A DNA stretch of 48,574 bases from Dehalococcoidia bacterium (GTDB lineage Bacteria > Chloroflexota > Dehalococcoidia > Tepidiformales > Tepidiformaceae): contig SKSF01000016.1 in NCBI GenBank assembly GCA_007118095.1, forward strand, positions 1-48,574. The letters are read 5' to 3'. Under the pieces are notes generated by a model. The model ran no database searches, was not told the origin of the DNA, and worked only from the letters and a program-made list of their open reading frames with translations. The translations under genes and the position numbers were made by a program. This document shows positions 32,894 to 40,770 of this stretch, one piece after another (within the stretch, counting starts at the first letter, position 1; every line of letters starts with the position of its first letter).

Positions 32894-33177
32894 CCTACGT
32901 CATTACCTCGCCCTGCATCGATGTCCAGGATCAAGCCTGCGTTGAGGTCTGCCCCGTCGACTGCATCCACTTTGATGAAGGCGAAGACCGCATGCTCTAC
33001 ATCAGCCCCGATGAGTGCATCGACTGCGGCGCCTGTGAGCCTGCATGCCCCGTCTCCGCAATCTTTGCCGAAGACGACGTTCCCGGCGAAGAATCTGCGT
33101 TCACCCAGGTGAACTCCCTCTGGTTCGAAGACAAGGCCGCCGCACGAGCAAAGGTCGAAGAGCTGAAACCAGCCTGA
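32890..33177 (+). CDS. Seven-iron ferredoxin (FdxA-like)
   Basis: Electron carrier of 95 aa with one [3Fe-4S] and one [4Fe-4S] site. Starts [25 protein letters not shown], in which the first Cys is separated by seven residues from the second, as in mycobacterial FdxA, and [12 protein letters not shown] follows. The C-terminal extension ([17 protein letters not shown]) is normal. Its ATG overlaps the stop of the leader peptide. Followed by the hairpin at 33200. Confidence 0.92.
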   Translation: MTYVITSPCIDVQDQACVEVCPVDCIHFDEGEDRMLYISPDECIDCGACEPACPVSAIFAEDDVPGEESAFTQVNSLWFEDKAAARAKVEELKPA

Positions 33178-33199
33178 CCTTTCCACCGCAAAACCGTAC

Positions 33200-33231
33200 C
33201 GGCCGTGCCCATCACCCATCGGGCACGGCCG
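33200..33231 (+). terminator. Terminator after ferredoxin
   Basis: CGGCCGTGCCC (33200-33210) pairs perfectly with GGGCACGGCCG (33221-33231) around a ten-base loop; no strong U-tract. Confidence 0.65.
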
Positions 33232-33256
33232 TCTGCTGCCCGCGCACATGCCACCG

Positions 33257-33284
33257 TTGACCATGTGACGCCAGCCGATACGCT
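33257..33284 (+). promoter_or_regulatory. Promoter of the bL25 gene
   Basis: TTGACC (33257-33262, 5/6) and TACGCT (33279-33284) with a 16-bp spacer. Predicted start near 33291; GAGGAG Shine-Dalgarno precedes the ATG at 33334. Confidence 0.5.
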
Positions 33285-33333
33285 CATTGAAGAATAGGTC
33301 ACGTATCAAGCGTGGCCAGAGGAGTGTGTTTCC

Positions 33334-34026
33334 ATGGCAGAGCGTGCCACCATCCCTGCACAGCCCCGGGATATCCTCGGCAAGAAAGTGAAGCGGCTCC
33401 GCCAGCAAGGCATCCTGCCCGCTAACATCTACGGTCGCCACCTCGACTCAACCGCCGTCCAGGTCGATGAGCGCGAATTCATCCGCATCATCAAGCGCTC
33501 CGGCGTGCGCAGCATGTTCGAACTCGCTGTCGAAGGCGAACCCGAACCCCGGTACGTCCTTGTCCGCCGGCTCGACCGTGAGGGCGGGACCGGCGACTTC
33601 ATTCACATCGACTTCTACCAGGTCGACCTCAGCCGCCCCATCCAGACCAACGTCTCCCTGGTCCTCGAAGGCGAATCCCCGGCCGTGCGCGACTGGAACG
33701 GAACCCTCCTCCAGATGATGGATACCGTCTCCGTCCGCTGCCTCCCCCTCGACATCCCCGGGCCCATCCCGGTTGACCTCTCCGTCCTCACCGACTTCGA
33801 TATCAGCATCACCGTTGGCGACCTCCATGTGCCCGAAAGCGTCGAGATCCAGAACGACCCCTCGATTCCGATCGCCACCGTCAACGCCCCGCGTATCCGC
33901 CTCAAGGCCGTCGAAGAACTCGAAGACGAAGTTGAGGGTGAGGAAGGCGAAGGCGAGGACGGTGAAGCTGGCGAAGGTGAAGACGGCGACGAGGCCTCCG
34001 GCGACGGCGCGGAGGGTGAGGAGTAG
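33334..34026 (+). CDS. rplY: Ribosomal protein bL25, CTC family, with acidic tail
   Basis: 5S-rRNA-binding ribosomal protein of 230 aa. The N-terminal L25 domain opens PAQPRDILGKKVKRLRQQG, then ILPANIYGRHLDSTAVQVDE and DFIHIDFYQVDLS; a CTC beta domain follows to about residue 190. The last ~37 residues are almost only Glu/Asp/Gly (EELEDEVEGEEGEG... tail), a common but here conspicuous acidic extension. ATG with GAGGAG upstream. The next gene starts nine bases after its stop, so they are co-transcribed. Confidence 0.92.
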   Translation: MAERATIPAQPRDILGKKVKRLRQQGILPANIYGRHLDSTAVQVDEREFIRIIKRSGVRSMFELAVEGEPEPRYVLVRRLDREGGTGDFIHIDFYQVDLSRPIQTNVSLVLEGESPAVRDWNGTLLQMMDTVSVRCLPLDIPGPIPVDLSVLTDFDISITVGDLHVPESVEIQNDPSIPIATVNAPRIRLKAVEELEDEVEGEEGEGEDGEAGEGEDGDEASGDGAEGEE

Positions 34027-34035
34027 CACCCCCGC

Positions 34036-34998
34036 GTGGCGGAGACGGACCGAACCTACCCATCCGACCCCGCCGCACTCGCCCGTGAACTCTTCGCGCG
34101 GTGGGCCGGTGCCCACTATGCGCGAAGCTTCGCACAAGACACCGGTGAGCTCATCGATGGCGTCACGAGAGGCGCCTTCACGGTGGGCCGCCGGTGGCAG
34201 CTCGCCTACGCTGTCATTGATACCATCAGCCCCGCCGCCGAGATGCGCTACGAAGCCGCGCGGGCCGCGCTCGAGCAGCGCCTCGACCAGTCCGGCCACA
34301 GCGTCGCCGTCTGGGTCCCGCGCGAAGCGCCGATCCCTGCCGAAGAGCCCGCGCTCAGCGAGTTCACCATCGCTGTCGAACAGGCACAGCCCATCGAAGA
34401 CGGCCGCCTCGAAGTGCGGCGCCCGGTAACCCTCCACCTCCGCCGCACCTCCACCTCCGGCTCCGTCGTCACCGCGCTCGGGGGCCTGCAACCTCACTGG
34501 GCCCAGTTCACGAACAAAGTCCCCGGCAGTTTCCAGCTCAACTCCAGGGACCTCTACCGGCTGCCCAATTCCGAGGACGACCGCCTCGAGCTCGCAAACC
34601 GGATTGTCCAGGCCGCCGCACAGCCCGATGTCGATGAAGGCGTCCAACTCACCGCCGAGGACGTCTGGACCGCAAACGACCTCGGCGAAGGCCGCTCCTA
34701 CGTCATCGGCAGCGCCGCACACGATGACGACGAATCCAGCGCCGCCGTGCGCCGCAACACACGCCGCATGCTCAAAGCCGCCGAACCCGTCGTGCGCGCT
34801 GATGCCGATGCCCGCGCGCTCATCGTCATTGGTGCCTCAACCTACGCCGATGAAGAGAAACTTTCCTGGGTTCTGCGTGGTATGGACCCGCGCCTCTACT
34901 CTGGCTTCGATATCATCACCGTCATCACCGATGGCCTCGTCAAAGTGGTGCTCGAACCCCCGCGACAAACCCTCCCCTGGGACGCACCCCTGGGCTAG
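34036..34998 (+). CDS. Conserved-looking protein of unknown function
   Basis: Soluble protein of 320 aa that I do not recognise. It starts with a Pro/Ala-rich helix (PSDPAALARELFARWAGAHY), has no signal peptide or membrane helix, and the middle is a mixture of short strands (RLEVRRPVTLHLRRTSTSGS). Strong hydrophobic strands close the end: ARALIVIGAS and FDIITVITDGLVKVVLEPP. No motif of catalysis is evident. GTG start nine bases after bL25, so it shares the ribosomal-protein transcript; the gene after it is also on the same strand, 20 bases on. Confidence 0.7.
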   Translation: MAETDRTYPSDPAALARELFARWAGAHYARSFAQDTGELIDGVTRGAFTVGRRWQLAYAVIDTISPAAEMRYEAARAALEQRLDQSGHSVAVWVPREAPIPAEEPALSEFTIAVEQAQPIEDGRLEVRRPVTLHLRRTSTSGSVVTALGGLQPHWAQFTNKVPGSFQLNSRDLYRLPNSEDDRLELANRIVQAAAQPDVDEGVQLTAEDVWTANDLGEGRSYVIGSAAHDDDESSAAVRRNTRRMLKAAEPVVRADADARALIVIGASTYADEEKLSWVLRGMDPRLYSGFDIITVITDGLVKVVLEPPRQTLPWDAPLG

Positions 34999-35018
34999 GC
35001 CCGGCACGGAGGATCCGC

Positions 35019-35927
35019 ATGGCGATACAGAACGTCGGCTTCGTAGGCCTCGGCATCATGGGCGAGCCCATGGCCCAGAACCTGCTCACGACTGGCTACA
35101 CCCTTACAGTTTGGAACCGCAGCCCGGAGAAGGCTGATGCCCTCGTCTCGAACGGTGCCACGCTTGCCGGCTCACCCGCCGAAGTCGCCGCTGCGAGCGA
35201 CGTCACCATCTCCTGCGTGAGCGACTCCCCCGATGTCCAGGCCGTTGCCCTCGGCCCCGGGGGCATCCTTGAAGGTGCCAGCGCCGGCAGCGTCTACATC
35301 GACTGCTCCACCATCGCGCCGACGGTCGCACGCGAAGTCGCCGGCGCATTCGCCGGTCGCAACGTCGAAATGCTTGACGCGCCGATTAGCGGCGGAGATG
35401 TCGGTGCCCGCGCAGGGACCCTCGCCATCATGGTTGGCGGCGGCCACGAAGCGTACACGCGCTGTGAGCCCATCTTTCAGGCGATGGGGAAGACCATCGT
35501 CCACGTTGGCCCGTCCGGCGCTGGCCAGGTCGTGAAGCTCTGTAACCAGGTCGCCGGCGGCCTCAACCTGCTCGCCATGGCCGAAGCCATCACCCTCGCC
35601 CGCCGCGCCGGTGTCGAACCTGCAAAGATGCTCGAAGTCGTCGGCGCCGGCGCCGCAAGCTCCTGGATGCTCAGCAACCTGGGGCCGCGTGCCGTCAACG
35701 GGGACTTCGAACCGGGCTTCATGGTCGAACTCATGCAAAAGGACCTGCGTTTGGTCGCCGAATCCGCAACCGAGACGCAAACCCCGCTCCCCGGCTCGGC
35801 GCTCGTTCAGCAGCTCTTTCGCGCGCTCGAAGCCCGCGGCCGCGGCCGGGATGGTACACAGGCTATCGTCGATGCACTCGCAATCCTTGCGGGCGACGAA
35901 AGGGGCGAGAATGAAGCGCGGTCGTAG
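35019..35927 (+). CDS. NAD(P)-dependent beta-hydroxyacid dehydrogenase (3-hydroxyisobutyrate dehydrogenase-like)
   Basis: Dehydrogenase of 302 aa in the MmsB/GarR/GLYR family. The Rossmann motif is GFVGLGIMGEPMAQNL, followed by DAPISGGDVGARAGTLAIMVGG, the substrate-site signature. The catalytic Lys lies in GAGQVVKLCNQV. Typical substrates are 3-hydroxyisobutyrate, tartronate semialdehyde or succinic semialdehyde; they cannot be distinguished here. ATG at 35019 has GGAGG upstream. Five bases separate it from the converging GGDEF-like gene. Confidence 0.9.
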   Translation: MAIQNVGFVGLGIMGEPMAQNLLTTGYTLTVWNRSPEKADALVSNGATLAGSPAEVAAASDVTISCVSDSPDVQAVALGPGGILEGASAGSVYIDCSTIAPTVAREVAGAFAGRNVEMLDAPISGGDVGARAGTLAIMVGGGHEAYTRCEPIFQAMGKTIVHVGPSGAGQVVKLCNQVAGGLNLLAMAEAITLARRAGVEPAKMLEVVGAGAASSWMLSNLGPRAVNGDFEPGFMVELMQKDLRLVAESATETQTPLPGSALVQQLFRALEARGRGRDGTQAIVDALAILAGDERGENEARS

Positions 35928-35932
35928 CGCTC

Positions 35933-36685
35933 TCAGCTAGCTTCGCGCAGCTCATCGCCCCGGTACTTCGCGTATTCCGAATCATACGCGGCACGCTGTT
36001 CCTCAAGTTGCGCAAGTGCCGCGCCAAGGTAATGCGCCGGTCGCCGCATTTCCGGCTCCCAGCGTGCCCATCCGGGCCACGCGCGCACCCGGATGCCGGT
36101 CCCGTCCGCGTTCTCCGCAAACGGTTCCGCGCTCAACCTGCTCCGTACTCGCTCGGCGAACTGCTCCGCGCCCCGCTCGGTCGCCTCGGCCAGGAACACC
36201 GCAAACCGCGTCATGTCCAGCCGGCAGACGATGTCGGTCGCCCGCGCTTCCGTATTCAGGACGTTCGCAATGTGCGTGGCCGGGGAAGGAGGCTCCGCCT
36301 GCTCGTCGGATGGGCGAAAATTCACAATCCGCGTATCTACCACCAGGAGCGCCCCGCCCGTCCCGTGCCGCGCGTGACGTGCTATTTCACGCCGCAGGAG
36401 CTCGGCAAAGGCGCCGGCGCCCGCCAGCCGCGTTTCCGGATCCCGTTCCAGCGCGTCCAGGTCCGGTTCGTTGGTTGCGGCAGATTCCCTGGCTCGCTGG
36501 CGCCGCATCTCCAGGATGCGCGCGACGGCATACACGCCCCAGACGAGCGCCACCAATCCGAGCCCCGCGATCGCATTGAGGGGGACGAAGATCGCCACTA
36601 TCGCCACGGTCGCGACCGCCGCCAGTACCAGGATCGTCAGCCTGCTGAACCGTTGATCGTCTTCGTTACGCAATCGAAGGGCCAT
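35933..36685 (-). CDS. Membrane-bound degenerate GGDEF protein with intact I-site
   Basis: Protein of 250 aa: two hydrophobic helices (about residues 15-33 and 38-58), a short linker, and a GGDEF-fold domain (DPETRLAGAGAFAELLRREI onward). The signature GG(D/E)EF is replaced by DMTRF (157-161), so diguanylate cyclase activity is not expected. Five residues upstream, however, RATD (148-151) preserves the RxxD inhibitory-site motif that binds c-di-GMP. The likely role is a c-di-GMP receptor at the membrane (PelD-like idea; inference). ATG at 36685 overlaps the end of the upstream GGDEF gene by 20 bases. Confidence 0.7.
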   Translation of the reverse strand: MALRLRNEDDQRFSRLTILVLAAVATVAIVAIFVPLNAIAGLGLVALVWGVYAVARILEMRRQRARESAATNEPDLDALERDPETRLAGAGAFAELLRREIARHARHGTGGALLVVDTRIVNFRPSDEQAEPPSPATHIANVLNTEARATDIVCRLDMTRFAVFLAEATERGAEQFAERVRSRLSAEPFAENADGTGIRVRAWPGWARWEPEMRRPAHYLGAALAQLEEQRAAYDSEYAKYRGDELREAS

Positions 36686-37634
36686 TACTACTCGAACTCC
36701 CGTGGCTCGAAGCGAACGCCGGCGCCCGGCGCCTCTGCTCCGTAAGTTGTCGGCGTGCTTGTTCGTAGAGCTCCCGGCTTGAATATCCAAGGCCGCTTGC
36801 CGCGCCAAAGGTCAGCGTGACGGGCACTTCTCCTGGCCACTCCTGCTCGTTCGCGTGCTCCAGCTCCTGCGCAATCCGGCGCGCGACCCGGCGGCACGTG
36901 TTGATGTCCGCGCCCCGCAACACAACCCCGAAGGTGTCCCCGGCGAGCCGCGCGGCCACATCCTCAGACCGCAGAACACGAGTTATCGCTATCGCGGCCC
37001 GCTGAAGAAGCTGGTCGCCCGCGGCCCGCCCGTAGTTCTGGTTGACCGCGTCGGTCCCCACCACATTCATCAAGATGAGCCCTGTGCGCTCCTCCGCGGA
37101 CTCGGCACAGGCCGCATCCAGCGCGAGGTCGAAACTGCTGCGGTTATGCAGCCCGGTAAGCATGTCGGTCGTTGCCTCGCGCGCCAGCCAGCGCGTCATC
37201 GTCTCCCGCCGACGCATCGCCATCGCCATGGCAAAGGCCTCGCGCACCGTGTTGCCCAGGCCTCCCGAATCGTAGAGGCTCCCGTGGGTCACCACGTACG
37301 TCGATGTCAGGTCAGCGCTGGTGCAGTCCGCCTCCCCGCATCCAGGGCCCACGATCACGACAGCTGCTGTGCGCGACTCCGCGACCGCATCCTGCAGGTC
37401 CGGGCCACTTTCCGTCGAGCCACACCAGCACCTGTGGTCCACCACCAGCACATCGAAGTGGTGCTCGAAGAGGTCCTCGATCGCGCCCCCCGGGTCGCGC
37501 GCGCCATGGACATGGAACCGCTGCCAGTCCTTGAGTCCCCGGTATGCCTCCCGCACCGCCGCCATGTCCTCCGCCACGACGAGCACGCGCGCCGTGTGCA
37601 GCAGCGTGGCATCCGGGGAGACCTGCATCGGCAT
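36666..37634 (-). CDS. Receiver-like plus degenerate GGDEF protein with intact I-site
   Basis: Protein of 322 aa. Residues ~15-140 resemble a response-regulator receiver (acceptor-like Asp66 in DVLVVDHRC; the conserved Lys is not apparent), with an unusual run of cysteines (CWCGST, GCGEADC). The C-terminal GGDEF domain begins DMLTGLHNRSSFD. The active motif reads AGDTF (231-235) instead of GGDEF, but the I-site RSED (222-225) is present. Likely a c-di-GMP-binding regulator rather than a cyclase. ATG at 37634; its Shine-Dalgarno lies in a hairpin. It is co-transcribed with the membrane-bound GGDEF protein. Confidence 0.75.
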   Translation of the reverse strand: MPMQVSPDATLLHTARVLVVAEDMAAVREAYRGLKDWQRFHVHGARDPGGAIEDLFEHHFDVLVVDHRCWCGSTESGPDLQDAVAESRTAAVVIVGPGCGEADCTSADLTSTYVVTHGSLYDSGGLGNTVREAFAMAMAMRRRETMTRWLAREATTDMLTGLHNRSSFDLALDAACAESAEERTGLILMNVVGTDAVNQNYGRAAGDQLLQRAAIAITRVLRSEDVAARLAGDTFGVVLRGADINTCRRVARRIAQELEHANEQEWPGEVPVTLTFGAASGLGYSSRELYEQARRQLTEQRRRAPAFASSHGSSSSNGPSIA

Positions 37635-37640
37635 AACAAT

Positions 37641-37658
37641 CCCACCTCTCAAGGTGGG
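37641..37658 (-). promoter_or_regulatory. Hairpin covering the Shine-Dalgarno of the GGDEF gene
   Basis: On the mRNA (minus strand) CCCACC and GGTGGG pair around TTGAGA. The 3' arm includes the purine-rich ribosome-binding segment of the ATG at 37634, so the stem could keep the site closed. Six base pairs only. Confidence 0.4.
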
Positions 37659-37726
37659 TATCGGCCCGATGAGGCGATCTCCGAAGGGGGCTCGAATTTT
37701 TACAGTAGGGTTTCGTTCTGCTTACG

Positions 37727-37948
37727 TTATTCGAAGAGCGGCCCGCCCGGGTCCAGCACGGTCCCGTCGGTCTTCACCACTGCAGGCCGTTCTTCGCAGT
37801 ACCCATCGTTTTCACACTTGTCGAAGATGAACGCGTCCCGGGCCTTGTCGAAGTGAATATGCCAGCTTCCAAGTGCCAGGCTGTCCGTCCCCTTCTCCAG
37901 CTGCTCTTGCAGGAGGGCGATAAGCGCCGCGATCTGTTCTCGTCCCAT
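37727..37948 (-). CDS. Small protein of unknown function
   Basis: Protein of 73 aa with an amphipathic N-terminal helix (REQIAALIALLQEQLEKG), then a strand-like WHIHFDKARDAFIFDKC, two cysteines (DKCENDGYC) and an acidic end. No family recognised. ATG with a strong GAGGAG upstream and coding-like codon use support it as real. It lies on the same strand as, and 92 bases ahead of, the degenerate GGDEF genes. Confidence 0.6.
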   Translation of the reverse strand: MGREQIAALIALLQEQLEKGTDSLALGSWHIHFDKARDAFIFDKCENDGYCEERPAVVKTDGTVLDPGGPLFE

Positions 37949-38112
37949 GAAAGCTCCTCTTCGTCAGTGTCCATGCTCACGGTCAGGGCAGCGGCGTGCT
38001 CCGCCATGGCCGGTCGCCCACCCCGCCGCAATCCGCAGCGTAGACGGTGCGACCCGCCCCCGCGACCGCCACTCATGGTACCGGGGGTGGCGCAACGTCT
38101 ATCCACAAGACA

Positions 38113-38118
38113 CACTAT
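38113..38118 (+). promoter_or_regulatory. Weak -10 of a possibly leaderless gene
   Basis: CACTAT, a poorer TANNNT variant, ends six bases before the ATG at 38125. No Shine-Dalgarno is visible. The rest of the 176-bp divergent gap (37949-38124) shows no gene. Confidence 0.3.
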
Positions 38119-38124
38119 GACACC

Positions 38125-39120
38125 ATGGCGCGGGTTTTTGTAACACGGACAGTCCCCGGGCGGACGCTCGACATCCTTCACGAGGCAGGGCACGAAACCA
38201 TCGTCTGGCCCGGCGAGTTACCACCACCTCCCGATGATCTCGCCGCTGCACTGCGTGACGCCGATGCTGCCCTCACAATGGTCACCGACAGGGTCACCGG
38301 CGAAATGCTCGAAGACAGCCCGTCGCTTCGCATCATTGCCAACATGGCTGTCGGCTACGACAATGCATCGCCCGAAGCTGCAGCTCGCCACGGCGTCTGG
38401 GTCACCAATACCCCCGGCGTCCTGGCCGAAACCACTGCCGACTTCGCCTGGAGCATCATGCTTGCCGCCGCGCGCAATGTCGCCCTCAGTGACCGCGACA
38501 CCCGGGCCGGCGGTTGGAAGACCTGGTCTCCTACTGGCTTCTTGGGCGTTGACCTCTACCGGGCGACCCTTGGCGTCATAGGGCTCGGCGAAATCGGCGA
38601 AGCCTTCGCCCGCAGGGCACGCGGTTTCGATATGCACGTCCTCTATGCTAGCCGCACGCGCAAAACCGAAGCCGAGCGCGACTACGGCTTCGAATGGACC
38701 TCCCTGGCCGACCTTCTCCATCGGTCCGACTTCATCTCGCTTCATGTCCCGCTCAACGACGAAACGCACCACCTCATGGGCCCGGAACAGTTCGCCCGGG
38801 TGAAGCCCGGCAGCGTCCTCGTGAACACCGCCCGCGGCCAGGTCGTTGACCAGGACGCACTCGTCGAAGCGCTCCGCGAAGGCCGGCTCGGCGGCGCCGC
38901 CCTCGACGTCACCGACCCCGAGCCACTCCCGCTGGAGCACCCGCTCTTCAGCTTCCCCCAGGTCGTTATCACCCCGCACATCGCCAGCGCCAGTCTCGCC
39001 ACGCGGTCTCGCATGGGCGAAATGGCCGCCGAAAACATCGTCGACGCCCTCGCCGGCAAGGAACCTCCCCACGCCGTCAACCGGCCAGTATCCCCGCGCC
39101 CCAGCTCCAGCACACCATAA
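38125..39120 (+). CDS. D-2-hydroxyacid dehydrogenase (glyoxylate/hydroxypyruvate reductase-like)
   Basis: NAD(P)-dependent D-2-hydroxyacid dehydrogenase of 331 aa, typically reducing glyoxylate or hydroxypyruvate. Recognisable are the N-terminal VFVTRTVPGRTLDIL, the cofactor motif GVIGLGEIGEAFARRARGFDM, the catalytic Arg region VLVNTARGQVVDQDALVEAL, Glu in VTDPEPLPLEHPL and His in VITPHIASASLATR. All catalytic residues are present. ATG at 38125 starts the family N-terminus; the upstream frame is unsupported. Confidence 0.9.
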   Translation: MARVFVTRTVPGRTLDILHEAGHETIVWPGELPPPPDDLAAALRDADAALTMVTDRVTGEMLEDSPSLRIIANMAVGYDNASPEAAARHGVWVTNTPGVLAETTADFAWSIMLAAARNVALSDRDTRAGGWKTWSPTGFLGVDLYRATLGVIGLGEIGEAFARRARGFDMHVLYASRTRKTEAERDYGFEWTSLADLLHRSDFISLHVPLNDETHHLMGPEQFARVKPGSVLVNTARGQVVDQDALVEALREGRLGGAALDVTDPEPLPLEHPLFSFPQVVITPHIASASLATRSRMGEMAAENIVDALAGKEPPHAVNRPVSPRPSSSTP

Positions 39121-39121
39121 C

Positions 39122-39127
39122 TTGACA
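39122..39127 (+). promoter_or_regulatory. Perfect -35 hexamer upstream of pyrE-like gene
   Basis: TTGACA matches consensus exactly, two bases after the dehydrogenase stop. A -10 at the proper distance is poor, so this is only a candidate. Confidence 0.3.
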
Positions 39128-39175
39128 CAGGGCGCGCCACATTCGACAAAGTCGGGAGCGTCCCCGCGACAGTAG

Positions 39176-39190
39176 CGGACCGCCGGTCCG
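39176..39190 (+). promoter_or_regulatory. Leader hairpin before the pyrE-like gene
   Basis: CGGACC (39176-39181) and GGTCCG (39185-39190) form a six-base-pair stem just upstream of AAGGAAG. Pyrimidine genes are often controlled by such leaders; here it is only a structural observation. Confidence 0.35.
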
Positions 39191-39206
39191 GCCAAGGAAG
39201 AAGCGA

Positions 39207-39854
39207 TTGACCAAGAAAGCATCGACAACGGGCAACCTCTGGCTTGCTGAAGAGCTCTGGCAGCTCGACGCCATTCAGTTTGGCGACTTCACCCTCGGCC
39301 GCACGGCCGTCAACTCACCCGTGTACATCAACGTCCGGCGCGTCATTAGCAACCCAAAGGTGCTGAACCGCTGCGCACGCATCATCCGCCAGGAGCTCGA
39401 AACGCTCCTCTCAATGAGGAACCCGCACGTCCACCCCTTCACCCTCGTCTGCGGGGTGCCCTTCGGCGGACTGCACGTCTCCACCGCCTTCTCGCTCGAC
39501 TCGAACACGCCCATGATCTACATCCATCCCCCGGCGATGGACAAGTCCGACGTCATCGAAGGCGCCTACGTCCGTGGGCAAACCTGCCTCATCATTGATG
39601 ACCTCATCACCGGCGGTGGGAGCATCCTGGAGACAGCATCCACGCTCAACGACGCCGGGCTCGTTGTCCGCGATGCGGTCACCCTCATCGACCGGCAGGA
39701 AGGTGGGCGCGAAGCCCTCAAAGCCGCCGGCATCAACCTCATCAGCATCCTCACCCTCGAGCAGATCGCCAACTACCTCATGTCGGCCGGGCACATCGAG
39801 GAGCAATGGTATCGGCGGACCATGGACTACCTGGAGCGCACCGGGCAGCGTTAG
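39207..39854 (+). CDS. pyrE: Orotate phosphoribosyltransferase-like protein
   Basis: PRPP-dependent transferase of 215 aa, probably making OMP from orotate in pyrimidine synthesis. The signature PRPP motif reads CLIIDDLITGGGSILETAS. The SPVYINVRRVISNPKVLN segment and VCGVPFGGLHVSTAFSL match OPRTase. The start is TTG at 39207, with AAGGAAG upstream. It ends TTAG, sharing the last bases with the converging larE gene. Other pyr genes are absent from the window, so orotate is likely but not certain as substrate. Confidence 0.85.
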   Translation: MTKKASTTGNLWLAEELWQLDAIQFGDFTLGRTAVNSPVYINVRRVISNPKVLNRCARIIRQELETLLSMRNPHVHPFTLVCGVPFGGLHVSTAFSLDSNTPMIYIHPPAMDKSDVIEGAYVRGQTCLIIDDLITGGGSILETASTLNDAGLVVRDAVTLIDRQEGGREALKAAGINLISILTLEQIANYLMSAGHIEEQWYRRTMDYLERTGQR

Positions 39855-40678
39855 ACCTGCTGCCCGCGCCCCGGGGATCCGATGTTCATACTCCCGCTCC
39901 GGTATCCCGCCAGGTCCAGCGCCACGTGCTTGAAGCCCAGGGCCTGGAGCCGTGACACGACCTTTCCCCGGTTCCGCGGGTCGAACGCGATCGCCATCCC
40001 ATCCTCGTCCGTTTCAATCCGGGCCACTTCACCATGGTGCCGTACGCGCACCTGCCGGATACCGAGCGCCCGGAGCACCGCCTCCGCCGCGCCAACTTCG
40101 TCCAACGCTTCCACCGTTACGGGTGTCCCGTGCGGGATACGACTCGCGAGGCATGCCATAGCCGGCTTGTCCCATGTCGGCAGCCCCATCTCCCTCGAAA
40201 ACGCGCGGACGTCGTCCTTGGTGAACCCCAGCTCCAGCAGCGGGCTGCGGACGCCATGCAATTGCGCCGCCTGCTGTCCCGGCCGCCAGTCCCCCGCGTC
40301 ATCCGCATTCGTCCCATCCAGCACCACCGCCCCGCCAGCTTCCGCCCCAATCGCAGCCAGGATGCTGTAGAGCTCATCCTTGCAGTGGAAACAGCGCATC
40401 TCGCTGTTTGCCACGTAGTCCGGGTTCTCCATCTCGTGCGTCTCAACCGTGCTGTGCGTGATGCCAATCCGCTGCGCCAGCGCGATGGCCTCCTCCAGCT
40501 CCGCCGGTGCGACCGAAGGAGACACCCCCGTAATCGCATGTGCTCGTTCGCCGAGCGCTTCGTAGGCCGCAGCGGCAACGAACGTCGAATCCACCCCGCC
40601 GCTATACGCCACCACCACCCGTTCGAACGACGCCAATTCCGCCTGCAATGCTGCACGTTTCTCAGCCGGGGATGCCAT
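39851..40678 (-). CDS. larE: ATP-dependent sacrificial sulfur transferase LarE
   Basis: Enzyme of 275 aa that installs sulfur on pyridinium nucleotide in making the nickel-pincer cofactor of lactate racemase. The PP-loop VVAYSGGVDSTFVAAAAYEAL, MRCFHCKDELYS and the GTNADDAGDWRPGQQAA segment are typical. The sacrificial-cysteine region PAMACLASRIPHG is intact. LarB, LarC and LarA are not in the window. Predicted leaderless: TACGAT six bases before the ATG. Ends on the TTAG shared with the pyrE-like gene. Confidence 0.9.
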   Translation of the reverse strand: MASPAEKRAALQAELASFERVVVAYSGGVDSTFVAAAAYEALGERAHAITGVSPSVAPAELEEAIALAQRIGITHSTVETHEMENPDYVANSEMRCFHCKDELYSILAAIGAEAGGAVVLDGTNADDAGDWRPGQQAAQLHGVRSPLLELGFTKDDVRAFSREMGLPTWDKPAMACLASRIPHGTPVTVEALDEVGAAEAVLRALGIRQVRVRHHGEVARIETDEDGMAIAFDPRNRGKVVSRLQALGFKHVALDLAGYRSGSMNIGSPGRGQQV

Positions 40679-40684
40679 GCCCTC

Positions 40685-40690
40685 ATCGTA
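40685..40690 (-). promoter_or_regulatory. -10 element of leaderless larE
   Basis: TACGAT (minus strand) ends six bases before the ATG at 40678. Confidence 0.55.
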
Positions 40691-40720
40691 GAGCCGCCAG
40701 GCCGCACGCGGAAAGCACGC

Positions 40721-40748
40721 AAAACGGGGAGGCCGGAGCCTCCCCGTT
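40721..40748 (-). terminator. Terminator of the SDR/MaoC operon
   Basis: AACGGGGAGGC (40738-40748, minus strand) pairs with GCCTCCCCGTT (40723-40733) around a 4-base loop, and the minus strand continues TTTT. It lies downstream of the SDR gene. Confidence 0.8.
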
Positions 40749-40770
40749 CGTACTGCCTTGTGATTCCCTG

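Noticed and set aside
32023-33441. 472-codon minus-strand frame
   Set aside because: Antisense shadow crossing the PHP, ferredoxin and bL25 genes, which are well supported on the plus strand.
33448-34722. 424-codon minus-strand frame
   Set aside because: Antisense of bL25 and the unknown protein, with the reverse codon pattern.
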